Source of the DNA: JTS-AC122 sp050246015
GTDB taxonomy: Bacteria > Planctomycetota > Phycisphaerae > Phycisphaerales > UBA1924
Reading direction: 5' to 3'
Length of the DNA: 64,000 nucleotides
Assembly: GCA_050246015.1 (NCBI GenBank)
Contig: JBFWWU010000012.1
Span: 62,001-126,000 of the forward strand
A program made the position numbers and the translations under genes. The notes under the pieces are model-generated. The model was not told where the DNA came from, searched no databases, and saw only the letters and a program-made list of their open reading frames with translations. The number at the start of each line of letters is the position of its first letter. Position 1 is the first letter of the stretch. Positions 27,201 to 36,200 of the stretch are shown here, piece by piece.

Positions 27201-29767
27201 GGGGCGAGCGGCTGTGGGTCGCGCCGTCGGGCGGTGCGTTCTTCTCCGACCAGGCCTGGTTTCCGTGTGCGCCCACCGCGACGTCGGACATTCTCTTTGA
27301 TCAGGACGCCGCGTTTGCCGTGATGTTCCCCGCCGTGGCGGGAAACCAGACGATCATCAGCAACTCGGCGATTGTCCGCCGCGGCGATGTAACGTTCATG
27401 CTGAACTCGTCGCCCACCGCGACGACCACGTACCGCCTCGCTGCCACTCAGCGCACGGCGCTCACGATCGGCTCGGACCTGCTCTCTCCCGCATCGCTCA
27501 CGATCCCCGATGGCATCGTCGATGCCGCCTCGTGCGTGCTTGGGGACCTTCCCGGTTCGATGGGGATCATCCACGTCTCCAACGCGCTCAACCTGCCGGG
27601 GCTGGGCTCGCGACTCGCCGTGACGAACGGGCGACTCAGCGTCGGCCGGGAAGGCACGGGCGAGGTGTACGTTACCGACGGCGGAGTCGTCGAGTCGCGC
27701 GACGCGATCGTCGGCGAGCAGCCGGGTTCCTTCGGACGAGTGATCATCGAGGGAACCAACTCCGCGGAGCCGCCGCAGCCGTCGCGCTGGGTGAACGTGT
27801 TCGGGCTCACGCTCGACCGGGCGCATGTGACTGTCCGCGATGGGGGACGCCTCGAGGCCGACACGGTCTATCTCCAAGAGCACTCGATCATCGACGGCGA
27901 CGGGACGGTGCAGGCGGTGCGTGTCGTCAACTTCGGCGAGATCCGCCCGGGCAACTCGCCGGGCACGCTCACCATCCTGGGTAACTACGTGCAACGCGGC
28001 GTGCAGGCGGGGTTCGGCTCGGCGTCGGGCCGGCTCATCATGGAAGTCATTGGCACCGCTGACGGCGAGTATGACCGTATCAACGTCTTGCCCAACCCCA
28101 TCGACCCGGACAAGGCGCCCGGGACGGTTCGGCTCGGCGGCGGCCTGTTCATCACCGGCGCCGGGGCGCGCGATCTCAGCGTTCCCGCCGGACAAGGGCC
28201 GATGCTGATGAGTTCCGCGGGAGGGCGCATCGGGCAGTTCGACGTGGCCTTCATGCCCGGGCATGCCGATTCGCGGAAGTTCCTGTATGTTTCATATCCC
28301 GCGGGGCTGGGAGGCGGAACCGTGCAGCTCAACGTCGGCTCGCTGACGGGCGAGTTCAATCCCAATGATCCGCAGCCGTTCCAACTTGATGACACTCCGG
28401 TCGCGGCGGCGTCGGCCGACTTTGACGGCGCGAATGGGCCGGACCTGGTGGTAGCGGTGCCTGCGGGCCCGGCGGCGCCCGGCTCGGTCGTGGTTCTGAT
28501 GAACGCGGGAGTGAACGGCATGGGCCAGTGGATGGGCTTCTCACAATCGGCGCAGGTCGCGGTCGGCGTGATGCCCGTCTCCGTCGCCGTCGGCGAGTTC
28601 AACCGCGCGCCCGGGCGTGATATCGCGGTCGCCAACTCGGGCGATGGCAGCGTCATGCTGTTGACCAACGACGGCACCGGCGTGTTCGCGGTCGCGACAA
28701 CGATTTCCATCGGAACGGAACCGGTCTCGGTCTCGGCCGCGGACTTCAACCGCGATCAGTACGACGACATCGCCGTGGTCGATGCGGGAGGTTCGGCGAG
28801 CACGGGCATGCTGGTCATCGCGCTCAATGCGGGCAACCCACCGATGACGCCCCCGACCGTGATTCCGCGCCCGCCGATCCCCACGGGGCCTCGCCCGTCC
28901 GACGGCGTGCCGATCGACTGCGACGACGACAAGGACATCGATGCATTTGCGGTCGCCAACGCCGGCTCGGGCGCTGGTGGCAACTCGATCGTGCTCTTTC
29001 AGCATTTGGGCAACGGCACCTTCGGCTCGCCGCAGTCGTTTGCGGTTGGGACGGAACCGGTGCGCGTGATCGCGCCGCATCTGAACAACAATGACTCCGA
29101 CGGCGTCCGTCGTCGCGATGTGGTCGCGGTCAACCGCGGAGACGGCACGGTCTCCGTCCTGGTGAGCCTTCCACCGGTTTCGGGAGGGCCGCCGCGGTTT
29201 TCGCCGGCGGTGAACCTGCCCGTCGGCGACGTGCCGACATCGGTGGCCGCGATCAACGTTGACTTCGATCCCAGCGCGGATCCGGCGGAGAGGGATCTTG
29301 ACGACGACCTCGTGGTGTCCGCGCTGGTTACTCAGAACCAGACCACGGAGCGGATGGTTGTCGTGCTGCGCAACGATCTGTTCAACGATCAGCTTGCGTT
29401 CGCCCCGGCCCAGTTGCTGGGCTCGCAGGAGGAGTGCCCGACGGTGGTCCTGGGCGTTGACGTCAATGCCGATACTCGCACGGACGTCGTCACGCTCAAT
29501 GGTTCCCTCCCGGGCTGCGGGCGAGGGCTCATCAGCCCGATCGTGGTTCGCGGCGACGGCGTGATCCCCGCGGGCGCGTGCCCGGCGGACATCAACGACG
29601 ACGGGATCGCCAACTCGCAGGACTTCTTTGATTTCCTGCTGTGCTTCTTCAATCCGGATCCGCAGGTCTGCGTGCCGCCGCGAACCGCGGACTTCAATCA
29701 CGACGGCATGACGACCTCACAGGACTTCTTCGACTTCATCACGGCGTTCTTTGCCGGATGCCAATAG
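24233..29767 (+). CDS. giant secreted multi-domain beta-helix / FG-GAP protein with dockerin-like tail
   Basis: ATG 24233 follows GGGAAG and gives 1844 residues with a signal peptide cut near ANA-Q. In order: two tandem beta-helix modules (about 35-460 and 462-980), each opening with I/L-Y-V-N/R and x-G-x-S-W and ending with a D-x-G-A-Y/I-E motif; an autotransporter-like helical repeat region (about 990-1370, with G-R-L-S-V-G-R-E-G-T-G-E-V-Y-V-T-D-G-G style coils); an FG-GAP/VCBS region (about 1390-1775); and two dockerin-like loops ending in FFAGCQ. It is likely exported and tethered or assembled outside the cell, possibly acting on glycans. No enzymatic residues are identifiable. The gene is divergent from the sigma/kinase pair at 24067-20483. 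Confidence 0.85.
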   Translation: MPRNRGTSGRVGLRMLGWLAAPLGVLAGVPSANAQTIIYVNAAAAPGGNGASWATAYNDLQVALSTAAAIPESQRQVEIWIAAGTYWPAPMGGARAESFILLNNVAIYGGFSGTETQRQQRNALANTTTLSGDLNRNDTPNFGQRTDNAYHVIRGEGVASTALLDGFTITGGHANIAPGSTAGPYDNYGGGFICQSGGSARIHSCTFVSNYADSEGGAALFGQPGDVEVVNCLFIGNRADWWGGALAVGNNQAASGSLNARIANCVFSGNVIGVLRGGGNFVGGAAIEVVSVTTPPDRVRCDIVNCTFTNNSILSAASQHYGQVIYTDRSSITRVVNSIVRNGATNALYVYLGGDLTVRYSDLEGGASSVINNGGVFHFEEGNITGDPQFMNPLGPDGLAGTLDDDLRTGPASPCIETGESDDLPHSDILGNRRFHDADNDGSAQPDMGAYESGSPPYSPTLYVRESATGSNNGSSWVDACAGPLGLSSALTVAGADPSGYTEVWVAAGTYTPSPPLNMGGSRSDAIALIDSLAIYGGFAGTETDLSQRDTAANPTILSGDLNGDDIPFAPAINRLDNSFHVVKATGGVTGAVLDGFIIQNGNPTGASGDDLAGGAIWIRQGATPSIRNCTLTDCDLGAVSIYFEDPAQNVIGPTFDSCTFYRNRANGGAAVSANQSTTRFRDCVFEENVAMSDGGAAYAYYRCGLDFVRCRFTRNAALQPAASDPNAGGGAIWVGSACPGCDPTSVIRLVNCMFEGNRALARGGALLVGYSSGFEAFGTVFVGNSAEEGPGGAIYLSPFSRYAGLRHLTNCSIVSNHAPQATGGGVHCDSIDPHIIRNTIFWANTSANPAVSNDQFYESSGLFSAFNMAYCTVQVASGGLPGTGNLVSDPLFVALPSAGADQVWGTPDDSYGDLRLTNSSPAIDSANSGEVWQDTFDIDRDANVSETMPIDVLGNQRVVDAPLIPNNGMGVPPVDRGAIEYFPPACPAGGERLWVAPSGGAFFSDQAWFPCAPTATSDILFDQDAAFAVMFPAVAGNQTIISNSAIVRRGDVTFMLNSSPTATTTYRLAATQRTALTIGSDLLSPASLTIPDGIVDAASCVLGDLPGSMGIIHVSNALNLPGLGSRLAVTNGRLSVGREGTGEVYVTDGGVVESRDAIVGEQPGSFGRVIIEGTNSAEPPQPSRWVNVFGLTLDRAHVTVRDGGRLEADTVYLQEHSIIDGDGTVQAVRVVNFGEIRPGNSPGTLTILGNYVQRGVQAGFGSASGRLIMEVIGTADGEYDRINVLPNPIDPDKAPGTVRLGGGLFITGAGARDLSVPAGQGPMLMSSAGGRIGQFDVAFMPGHADSRKFLYVSYPAGLGGGTVQLNVGSLTGEFNPNDPQPFQLDDTPVAAASADFDGANGPDLVVAVPAGPAAPGSVVVLMNAGVNGMGQWMGFSQSAQVAVGVMPVSVAVGEFNRAPGRDIAVANSGDGSVMLLTNDGTGVFAVATTISIGTEPVSVSAADFNRDQYDDIAVVDAGGSASTGMLVIALNAGNPPMTPPTVIPRPPIPTGPRPSDGVPIDCDDDKDIDAFAVANAGSGAGGNSIVLFQHLGNGTFGSPQSFAVGTEPVRVIAPHLNNNDSDGVRRRDVVAVNRGDGTVSVLVSLPPVSGGPPRFSPAVNLPVGDVPTSVAAINVDFDPSADPAERDLDDDLVVSALVTQNQTTERMVVVLRNDLFNDQLAFAPAQLLGSQEECPTVVLGVDVNADTRTDVVTLNGSLPGCGRGLISPIVVRGDGVIPAGACPADINDDGIANSQDFFDFLLCFFNPDPQVCVPPRTADFNHDGMTTSQDFFDFITAFFAGCQ

Positions 29768-29832
29768 GCGGCGTGGTCGCGGCGTTCCCGGGACGCAAGC
29801 AGCCGACCCGGTGCTCGGCGACGGAGCGGGCG

Positions 29833-32433
29833 TCAGTCGAGCATGTCGTCCTGCTTCAACTGGGCCAGTTCGCGCTGCCAGCGGTCCGCGAGGTCGGGCT
29901 CGCCGCAGGATTTTGCGAACTCGATCAGGACGGGGAGCACGGCGAAGCGCTCGCCCTGGACGATGTTCCCGCTGGGCCGGGTTCGGCGATCCATGCGCCG
30001 AATGAGCGGGCGGGCCTCGTCGCAGCGGTCCAGCCGGATCAGGCTCCACGCGAGCGCCGCGCTGATGAAGGGAGGCGTCCCCGGGGCATCGGGAAACTGG
30101 CGTTCATACTGCGTGACGGCGTCCTGAGCGAATGTGTGAGCCAACTCGGCGTCGTGGAGATCCTCCAGTGCGATCATGGCCAGGTGCTGCCACGCCGCGA
30201 TCTTGTTCCCGCTGGCGCGCTCCACCGCGATTTCCTTGGCGTTGTCAAGTTTTCCCGCGGCGAGCAGTGCCCGCTCCTGGATCATCAGCAAGGGGGCGTA
30301 CGAGGGGTGCCAGCGCTGCGCCTGCACCTTCACGATGTCGGCCGCGGACTGGGCCGCCAGTTCATTGGCGCGATCGAACTCGCGCCACGCAATCAGCGTG
30401 TTGGCATAGGCGATGACGAGTTCAAGGCGCGGGGCTCCGAGCGCGTCGAGCTTGCTTTGGGCGATCTGCAGCCCTCGCTGCCAGCATTCCTCAGCCCGGG
30501 TTCGCTCGCTTGGATCGCACCCGAGCACCTGTGCCAGGAGTGCCCAGGCTCGGACCGCGAGCGACGGGTCTGTCGAATCTCCGACTCGTTCGAGGACGAG
30601 TTGCTGCAGGGCGCTGCGTGCCGCCGGGAGGTCGGCTCCGGCGAGGCACCTGGCCTGGGTGAGGCGGACGTCGAGGGTCGCAGAGGGCGCGTGCGGCGCC
30701 GCGAGGTCCTGATCCGCGACCGCACCAGCCGCGAGCGTGAGCGATTCACTCAAGCGGTCCGCGGTGGGCGACGTCGCGCCGATCGCGGGCGCCAGGCGCA
30801 GCGCCAGGGCCGCGCGGGCGCGGGAACGGACGAGCAGGCTATCGGGATCGCCCGGCAGCGGCTCCAGGTCGGCCAGCGCCTGGCGCAGTTCGCTTTCCGC
30901 GGCCCGGCTCATTTGCTGGTCTCCCAGCGCCCTGGCCAGCAGGATGCGCACCTCCGCCCGCGCGACGGGCTCGTCGGCGAACTCGGCATCAACGCGAGTC
31001 GCGGCGAGGCGGAGCGTGTCACGGATCGTGACGCTCGGATCGCGTTCATACACCCGGCCGAGCGTGTCGTAGGTCTGACCGAGGAAGCCGAGCGCCCGCT
31101 CGGCGCGGCGCTGTCCGCGGCGGGCTTCGACTTCGGCCGACCGGGCGCGCTCGTAGAGCACCAGCGTGACGATCATCGCCGACAGGATCAGACATCCAGC
31201 GACCAGCACACCCGCGGCGGTCGCCCGATGCCGCCGAACGAGTTTTCGAAACGTATACGCCAGCGTCGGCGCGCGGGCGGTGATGGGCTCGTGATGCAGG
31301 TGCCGGCGCACATCGCCGGCAACTTCGGCGGCAGAGGCGTACCGGCGCGCCGGGTCCTTCTCAAGGCACTTGAGCACAACGGCGTCCAGTTCGCCGCGGA
31401 GCCGGCGCGAGAGCCACCGGGGATCAATCCGATCCAGTGTGTCGATGCTGGCCGCGTCCGGGGAGAGTCCCGCGAGCACGCGATCACTCGGGCGCTCGGG
31501 ATCCGTATCGCGCATCCGGCGCAGGGTCTCGAAAGGATCCTGGGTACGGCTGCCGGGCGTCTCAAAGGGCGTCGAGCCCGTCAGGAGTTCGTAGAGCAGC
31601 ACCCCGAGGGAATGTACATCGCTGCGCGTGTCCACCGACTCGGGCGAGCCAACCTGCTCCGGGCTCATGTAGGCGGGCGTGCCGACGATCTGGCCTTCGC
31701 GCGTGACCGCGCGCAGCGACGCAGCCTCCTCGCTGACCGCCTTGGCGATGCCGAAGTCGATCACCTTCGGGCGCGGCCCGGCGCCGTCCTGGGCGGGCGC
31801 CGCGACGATGATGTTGCCCGGCTTGAGGTCGCGGTGGATCACGCCCCGCTGATGCGCCGCGTGGACGGCGTCGCACACCATCGCCAGCAGTTCGAGTCGC
31901 TGATCGATATCCAGCCGGTGCGTCCGGCAGTACTCGGTGATCGGCAATCCTTCCACGTATTCCATGGCGACGAAGGTGGTCCCGTCGTCAGCGGTCCCGG
32001 CGTCGAAAAACTGTGCGATCCCCGGATGATTCAGCAGCGCCAGCGCCTGGCGCTCATTCCGGAACCGTCGCGCCAGATCACGCGATGAACCGCCGGTCCG
32101 CAGGACTTTCAGCGCGACGCGGCGCACCGGGTCCTCCTGTTCGGCGAGGTACACCTCGCCCATCCCCCCCAGCCCGATCAGCCCCAGGACCCGGTACTTC
32201 GAGATCCGGCGGGGATTCGGCTCGATATTCGGCGACGTGCCGTTCGGGGCAGCCGCGTCCGTCTCCGAGGCGCCGAGCGTCTGCTCGTGAAACCGCATGA
32301 GCGACATAACTTCCGATCGCAGTTTCCCGTCGTCCGCGCAGTGGTGCGCGAGGACCCGTTCGCGGTCGTCCGGCTTCGCGCGTCGCACCGCGTTGAAGAT
32401 GGCGGCGGCCCTTTGATAGAACGACGCGTTCAT
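29833..32433 (-). CDS. membrane Ser/Thr protein kinase with helical C-terminal sensor
   Basis: ATG 32433 overlaps the stop of the upstream sigma gene (ATGA), giving 866 residues and translational coupling. The kinase domain (about 60-330) has GLGGMGEVYLA, ALKVL, HRDLKPGNII and VIDFGIAK. One membrane helix (about 402-425, AGVLVAGCLILSAMIVTLVL) precedes a roughly 430-residue helical region with TPR-like repeats. This matches the kinase at 20483-23149 in layout but not closely in sequence, so the two are diverged relatives rather than a recent duplicate. It probably regulates, or is regulated with, the co-translated ECF sigma factor. Confidence 0.9.
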   Translation of the reverse strand: MNASFYQRAAAIFNAVRRAKPDDRERVLAHHCADDGKLRSEVMSLMRFHEQTLGASETDAAAPNGTSPNIEPNPRRISKYRVLGLIGLGGMGEVYLAEQEDPVRRVALKVLRTGGSSRDLARRFRNERQALALLNHPGIAQFFDAGTADDGTTFVAMEYVEGLPITEYCRTHRLDIDQRLELLAMVCDAVHAAHQRGVIHRDLKPGNIIVAAPAQDGAGPRPKVIDFGIAKAVSEEAASLRAVTREGQIVGTPAYMSPEQVGSPESVDTRSDVHSLGVLLYELLTGSTPFETPGSRTQDPFETLRRMRDTDPERPSDRVLAGLSPDAASIDTLDRIDPRWLSRRLRGELDAVVLKCLEKDPARRYASAAEVAGDVRRHLHHEPITARAPTLAYTFRKLVRRHRATAAGVLVAGCLILSAMIVTLVLYERARSAEVEARRGQRRAERALGFLGQTYDTLGRVYERDPSVTIRDTLRLAATRVDAEFADEPVARAEVRILLARALGDQQMSRAAESELRQALADLEPLPGDPDSLLVRSRARAALALRLAPAIGATSPTADRLSESLTLAAGAVADQDLAAPHAPSATLDVRLTQARCLAGADLPAARSALQQLVLERVGDSTDPSLAVRAWALLAQVLGCDPSERTRAEECWQRGLQIAQSKLDALGAPRLELVIAYANTLIAWREFDRANELAAQSAADIVKVQAQRWHPSYAPLLMIQERALLAAGKLDNAKEIAVERASGNKIAAWQHLAMIALEDLHDAELAHTFAQDAVTQYERQFPDAPGTPPFISAALAWSLIRLDRCDEARPLIRRMDRRTRPSGNIVQGERFAVLPVLIEFAKSCGEPDLADRWQRELAQLKQDDMLD

Positions 32434-33011
32434 GAGCGGTCCTCGCCGGGATCGGGGCTCAGCGTACGACGCAGCCAGGCGCGCGCGGCGTACCAGTCGT
32501 CCTCCACCGTCGCCAGCGACCGTCCCAGCACGGCGGCGATCTCGGGCATGGAGAACCCCGCGAAGAACCGCAGTTCGACCACGCGAAGTTGTCGATCCGA
32601 AAGCTCGCCGAGCATCTCCAGCGCTTCGGCCAGCGCGACGGCGCCGCACACGTCGTCGGGCCCCACGGGCACACCGGCGAGCGTGACACGCGACCAATCA
32701 CCGCCTCGTTTGCGGGCATCGCGCCCTCGCGCGTGGTCCACAAGCACGCGTCGCATTTCGCCCGCCGCGATGACCATGAACCGCGTCCGCGACGCTTCGT
32801 CGAGTTGTGGATGGTCGGCCATGCGCAGGTACGCCTCGTGGATCAGCGCCGTTGCCTGGAGTGTGTGCTCGCGGCGCTCCCGGCCCATGTAGCGCAGCGC
32901 GAGGTCTCGCAGCGCGGCGTACACCTCGCCCGACAGTTGTTTCCTGGCCGGTTCCTGACCCTCGAGCGAAGCGAGTAACAGCGTGCGAGTTTGATCGTTG
33001 GTGAGTGCCAT
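32430..33011 (-). CDS. ECF-type sigma factor (kinase-linked group)
   Basis: ATG 33011 gives 193 residues; an ATG 15 codons earlier is also open but adds basic, unconserved sequence. Region 2 shows L-Q-A-T-A-L-I-H-E-A-Y-L-R-M and M-R-R-V-L-V-D-H-A-R; region 4 shows V-V-E-L-R-F-F-A-G-F-S-M-P-E-I-A. These are hallmarks of the TIGR02999-like ECF group common in Planctomycetes and Acidobacteria. It lacks an anti-sigma partner and overlaps the kinase start by four bases, so the two proteins are probably made in fixed ratio. It is divergent from the 1223-residue secreted protein gene at 33286, a candidate target. Confidence 0.9.
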   Translation of the reverse strand: MALTNDQTRTLLLASLEGQEPARKQLSGEVYAALRDLALRYMGRERREHTLQATALIHEAYLRMADHPQLDEASRTRFMVIAAGEMRRVLVDHARGRDARKRGGDWSRVTLAGVPVGPDDVCGAVALAEALEMLGELSDRQLRVVELRFFAGFSMPEIAAVLGRSLATVEDDWYAARAWLRRTLSPDPGEDRS

Positions 33012-33178
33012 GCCTTGCAGTCGAACCCCCTTCTTCCGTCCGCGCTGTGTCCGCACGGGACCGAAGTGCCCCGAAAAGAGAATACTTCATAAACGTGGAT
33101 CGGCCTCTCGGCTCACCTATGTTTTTATCTTGTTAGGGGTGGTGGCGGCAAAAAACTCGGGATCGGTGTCGAAGGGGT

Positions 33179-33193
33179 CGGGCCTTTGGCCCG
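33179..33193. repeat. short hairpin CGGGCC-TTT-GGCCCG in the divergent gap
   Basis: This 6-base perfect stem with a TTT loop lies 93 bases upstream of ATG 33286. It closely resembles the hairpin at 24135-24151 upstream of another dockerin-tagged protein gene. Confidence 0.5.
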
Positions 33194-33285
33194 CGCTTTC
33201 GCCTTTGGATGCAGGACGGGCGGGGGGCCGCTTCGTGCGGGCTCGCCCCGGCGACCCCGGTCGGAGCCCTCACAAGGAGTCACAC

Positions 33286-36200
33286 ATGTTCAGTCACTGG
33301 TCTGGTGAATCGCGGTTGAGTTGGGCGCGCCTTGCGGGCGGCCTGTTCGCGGGGCTCGCAGCGGCCGCCGCGGCGCCGGTCCCTTCGCACGCTTCGAGCA
33401 TCTGGCCGGCGCCGCCACGCAGCGCGCCCCCCACGGATCCCCTTGCACCAGCAAAGGTTGAATCGGGAGGAGTGGGCCGGGGGGCGGCGACCCTCGCGCT
33501 CAACGAGGCAAGCCTGTTCCGCACGGATCTGGGGGGCATGCATCTGCACGACCGCGAGTTCTTCGAACTTGTCGGCACGCCGGGGCAATCGCTCGACAGC
33601 ATCTTCCTGATCATCATCGAAGGCGAGGGCGCCGCCGCGGGCACCATCGACCGCGCGCTGCGGATCCCCGATGGACGGACGATGCCTGTGGACGGCTTCT
33701 TCGTTGCCGGCGATCCGATGGTTGCCAACCTGGACCTGCTGCTTCCCATGGCGCCGTTCTTCGAGGAAGGTTCGCAGACCATGGTGCTTCTGCACGCGAA
33801 CAACCCCATGCAGGTCATGGCGCTGGTGGGGACGGATCAGGACGCCAATAACGATGGGGCGCTCGATACGCCGCTCACCAATGTCGGAACCGTGCTGGAC
33901 GCGGTTGCGATCCAGGGCCCGGACCCCGCGGACCTGACCTATTCAGGAGTGGTGATCTCTCGCAGTCCGCGCCCGATCCCAGCGGGAGTTTTCCGGCTTT
34001 GCGTCGAGTCGAGCCCCATCGGCCCGTGGAGCGTCGGAACGTATCTCAACGCCGACCCTCTGGTCATGACCGGGAATCCCGTCACCCCGGGGGCGCCCAA
34101 CCTCTTCGGGAGCGCGACCTTGTTCGGACTCACTCACGAGGCCCTCGGCGGGGCAAGGCTGTGCGCGGGTGACGACTACCTCTCGCTCACCAATATCGGC
34201 GCATCGGGACAAGACGGCGTGCGGATCGACCTGGGCACCGCGCAGGGATGGACCGGCGAACTCTCGCTACCGACCGGGCTGGCTCCGGGTGACCGCATGA
34301 GTTGGTCGCTCCGCGGCGTGGTCGACGGAACACCCGGGTCATTGATGGGAGTCGGGCGCGTTCAGCACGCGGGCGACGGAGTCTACGAGATCTTCGCTGA
34401 CGCTTCAGCCATGGGCGCCACGGGCAGCTTGGTCGAACTCCTCGAGGACGGCGACCTCATCGACTCCTGGACCACCTCGGGCTCGCAGCCTGTCTTCAGG
34501 GTGCGCCGGCGGCCGAGCCTCAGCGATATCCGATTCCCCATTCATGCCAAGTGGCTCTACAACCCGTACAGCGAAGTCAGCCGGGCTTCCTGCGACTTCT
34601 GGATCTCGACCGGCGGGGACGCCGGGTCGATCTTCGACATCGAGACCATCAGCGCGTCGCCCGCGCGCATCCCGGCGCGGCCGACGGTCAGGGTCCGAGT
34701 ATCGCCCATGGGTGCGACGGCTCAACTGACCGCGTTCAACTCCTTCAACATCACCGCCGACGGTCCCGCCTCGGGATGGATCGTCGCCGGGCAGAACATC
34801 ATCCAATCGGAGCACCCGCAGCACGGCATCGGCGCGGCGAGCGTCGCTGGAAATGGCACGGGCACCACCACCGTCTCGGACCTCGGGCTCGGCGCCGAGT
34901 TTGGCGCACGCCTGCTCTATGGCGCGGCCGGGACCGTCGGGTCCTTCATCATCGAGCCGGTCGGGACGGAAGTGGGCGGTGAACGGGTGCGGACCATCGT
35001 CCGCGCGTCAGACGGCTCTCCCGTCGCCGAGACCGGGATCATGTTCTCGCAGGGGCAGTTCACGCTCTACGGCAACTACGCGCCGCTCCAGCCCACCATG
35101 CTCGAAGTTCAGGCCATGCTCAATGGCGCGGTCGTCAGTTCCGTTACGCGGCCCGGACCGATCCTCGATCCGGGCGACATCATCATCATCCGCCGCGGGT
35201 GCATCTGGCGGCCATGCGTCGTGAGCAATCTCGACCACATCGCCTCCCTCGGATTCGATCCGGATTCGATGGTGCAACTTGACCAGAATCCAGCGGTGCT
35301 GGCTGACGAGATCCGGGTCATCGCCCGCAACATCAACCTCGGCCAGTTCAGCATCAGCAACAGCATCGTTCCGGCCGCCGATGTGTTCGTCTCGGGATAC
35401 GCGAGCTTCAACGTCAACGACGTCATCGATTCCAGGCCGAACGATATCGGGTTTTTGATCTGGGAACCCCCCTTCGTCTTTGGCGGCTCCTCCCACAGTC
35501 TGGCCGGCACGGGCCGCCTGACCGCCATCGACGACGGCCGGGTCGTCCTCTCGGACGTGGGCCCCTCTCCGGGTGCGTCGCTGGCCATCGGCACCGGAAC
35601 CAGTGGCGGAGCCGTGCTCGACGTCCTTCTTCCTTCCCCCGCGCTGCTGGGGGCCGGATCTTCCGTCGAGTTCCGAACTTATGACCAGCCGGGCGCGCCG
35701 TCGGGGGATTACCGACTCTCCCGCACCCTCACCTCTACCGGCTCCGACTTCATCCTCACCGCGGACGTCTCGCGCCTGAACGGCGCACAGGGCATCATCC
35801 GCATCCTCGACGACGGTCAGGAAGTGCTGATGCAGACCTTTGACCCCAACACCTTCCCGCCCATCATTATCTTCGATCCTTGGGACTTCTTCTGCCCGAC
35901 CCAGCCCGGCGACTGCCTCGCCCAGAACGCCCACTTCTCTACCCTTGAACTCGGAGGCGACGTCCTTATCCAGTTGTCCGGCGGGGCAACCCACATCGGC
36001 GACACTATCGTCATCGAAGTCACCAACTATGTCCCCCAGGGCACCGGCGTGCACCACATGGAAGTGCTCATGCAGAACAACGCCATGAGCCTCGCCGCTC
36101 CGGTACTGTTCAACAAGCCCTCCCTGCTGGCATTCGGCAACGGGCATCGCTCGCTCGGCAACGCCTCGGGAAGCGTGATCGAAACAGGGTACCTCGTCTC

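Noticed and set aside
25469..28264. 931-residue minus-strand open frame
   Set aside because: It lies wholly antisense to the 1844-residue secreted protein gene and is Arg/His-rich without domains. It is a shadow of a repeat-rich GC-rich gene.
29641..32088. 815-residue plus-strand open frame
   Set aside because: It is antisense to the Ser/Thr kinase gene, which has all kinase motifs. The plus frame has none.
33000..33025. tRNA-like GGTTCGA word on the minus strand
   Set aside because: No acceptor, D or anticodon arm can be built around it. It is part of the leader of the sigma gene at 33011.
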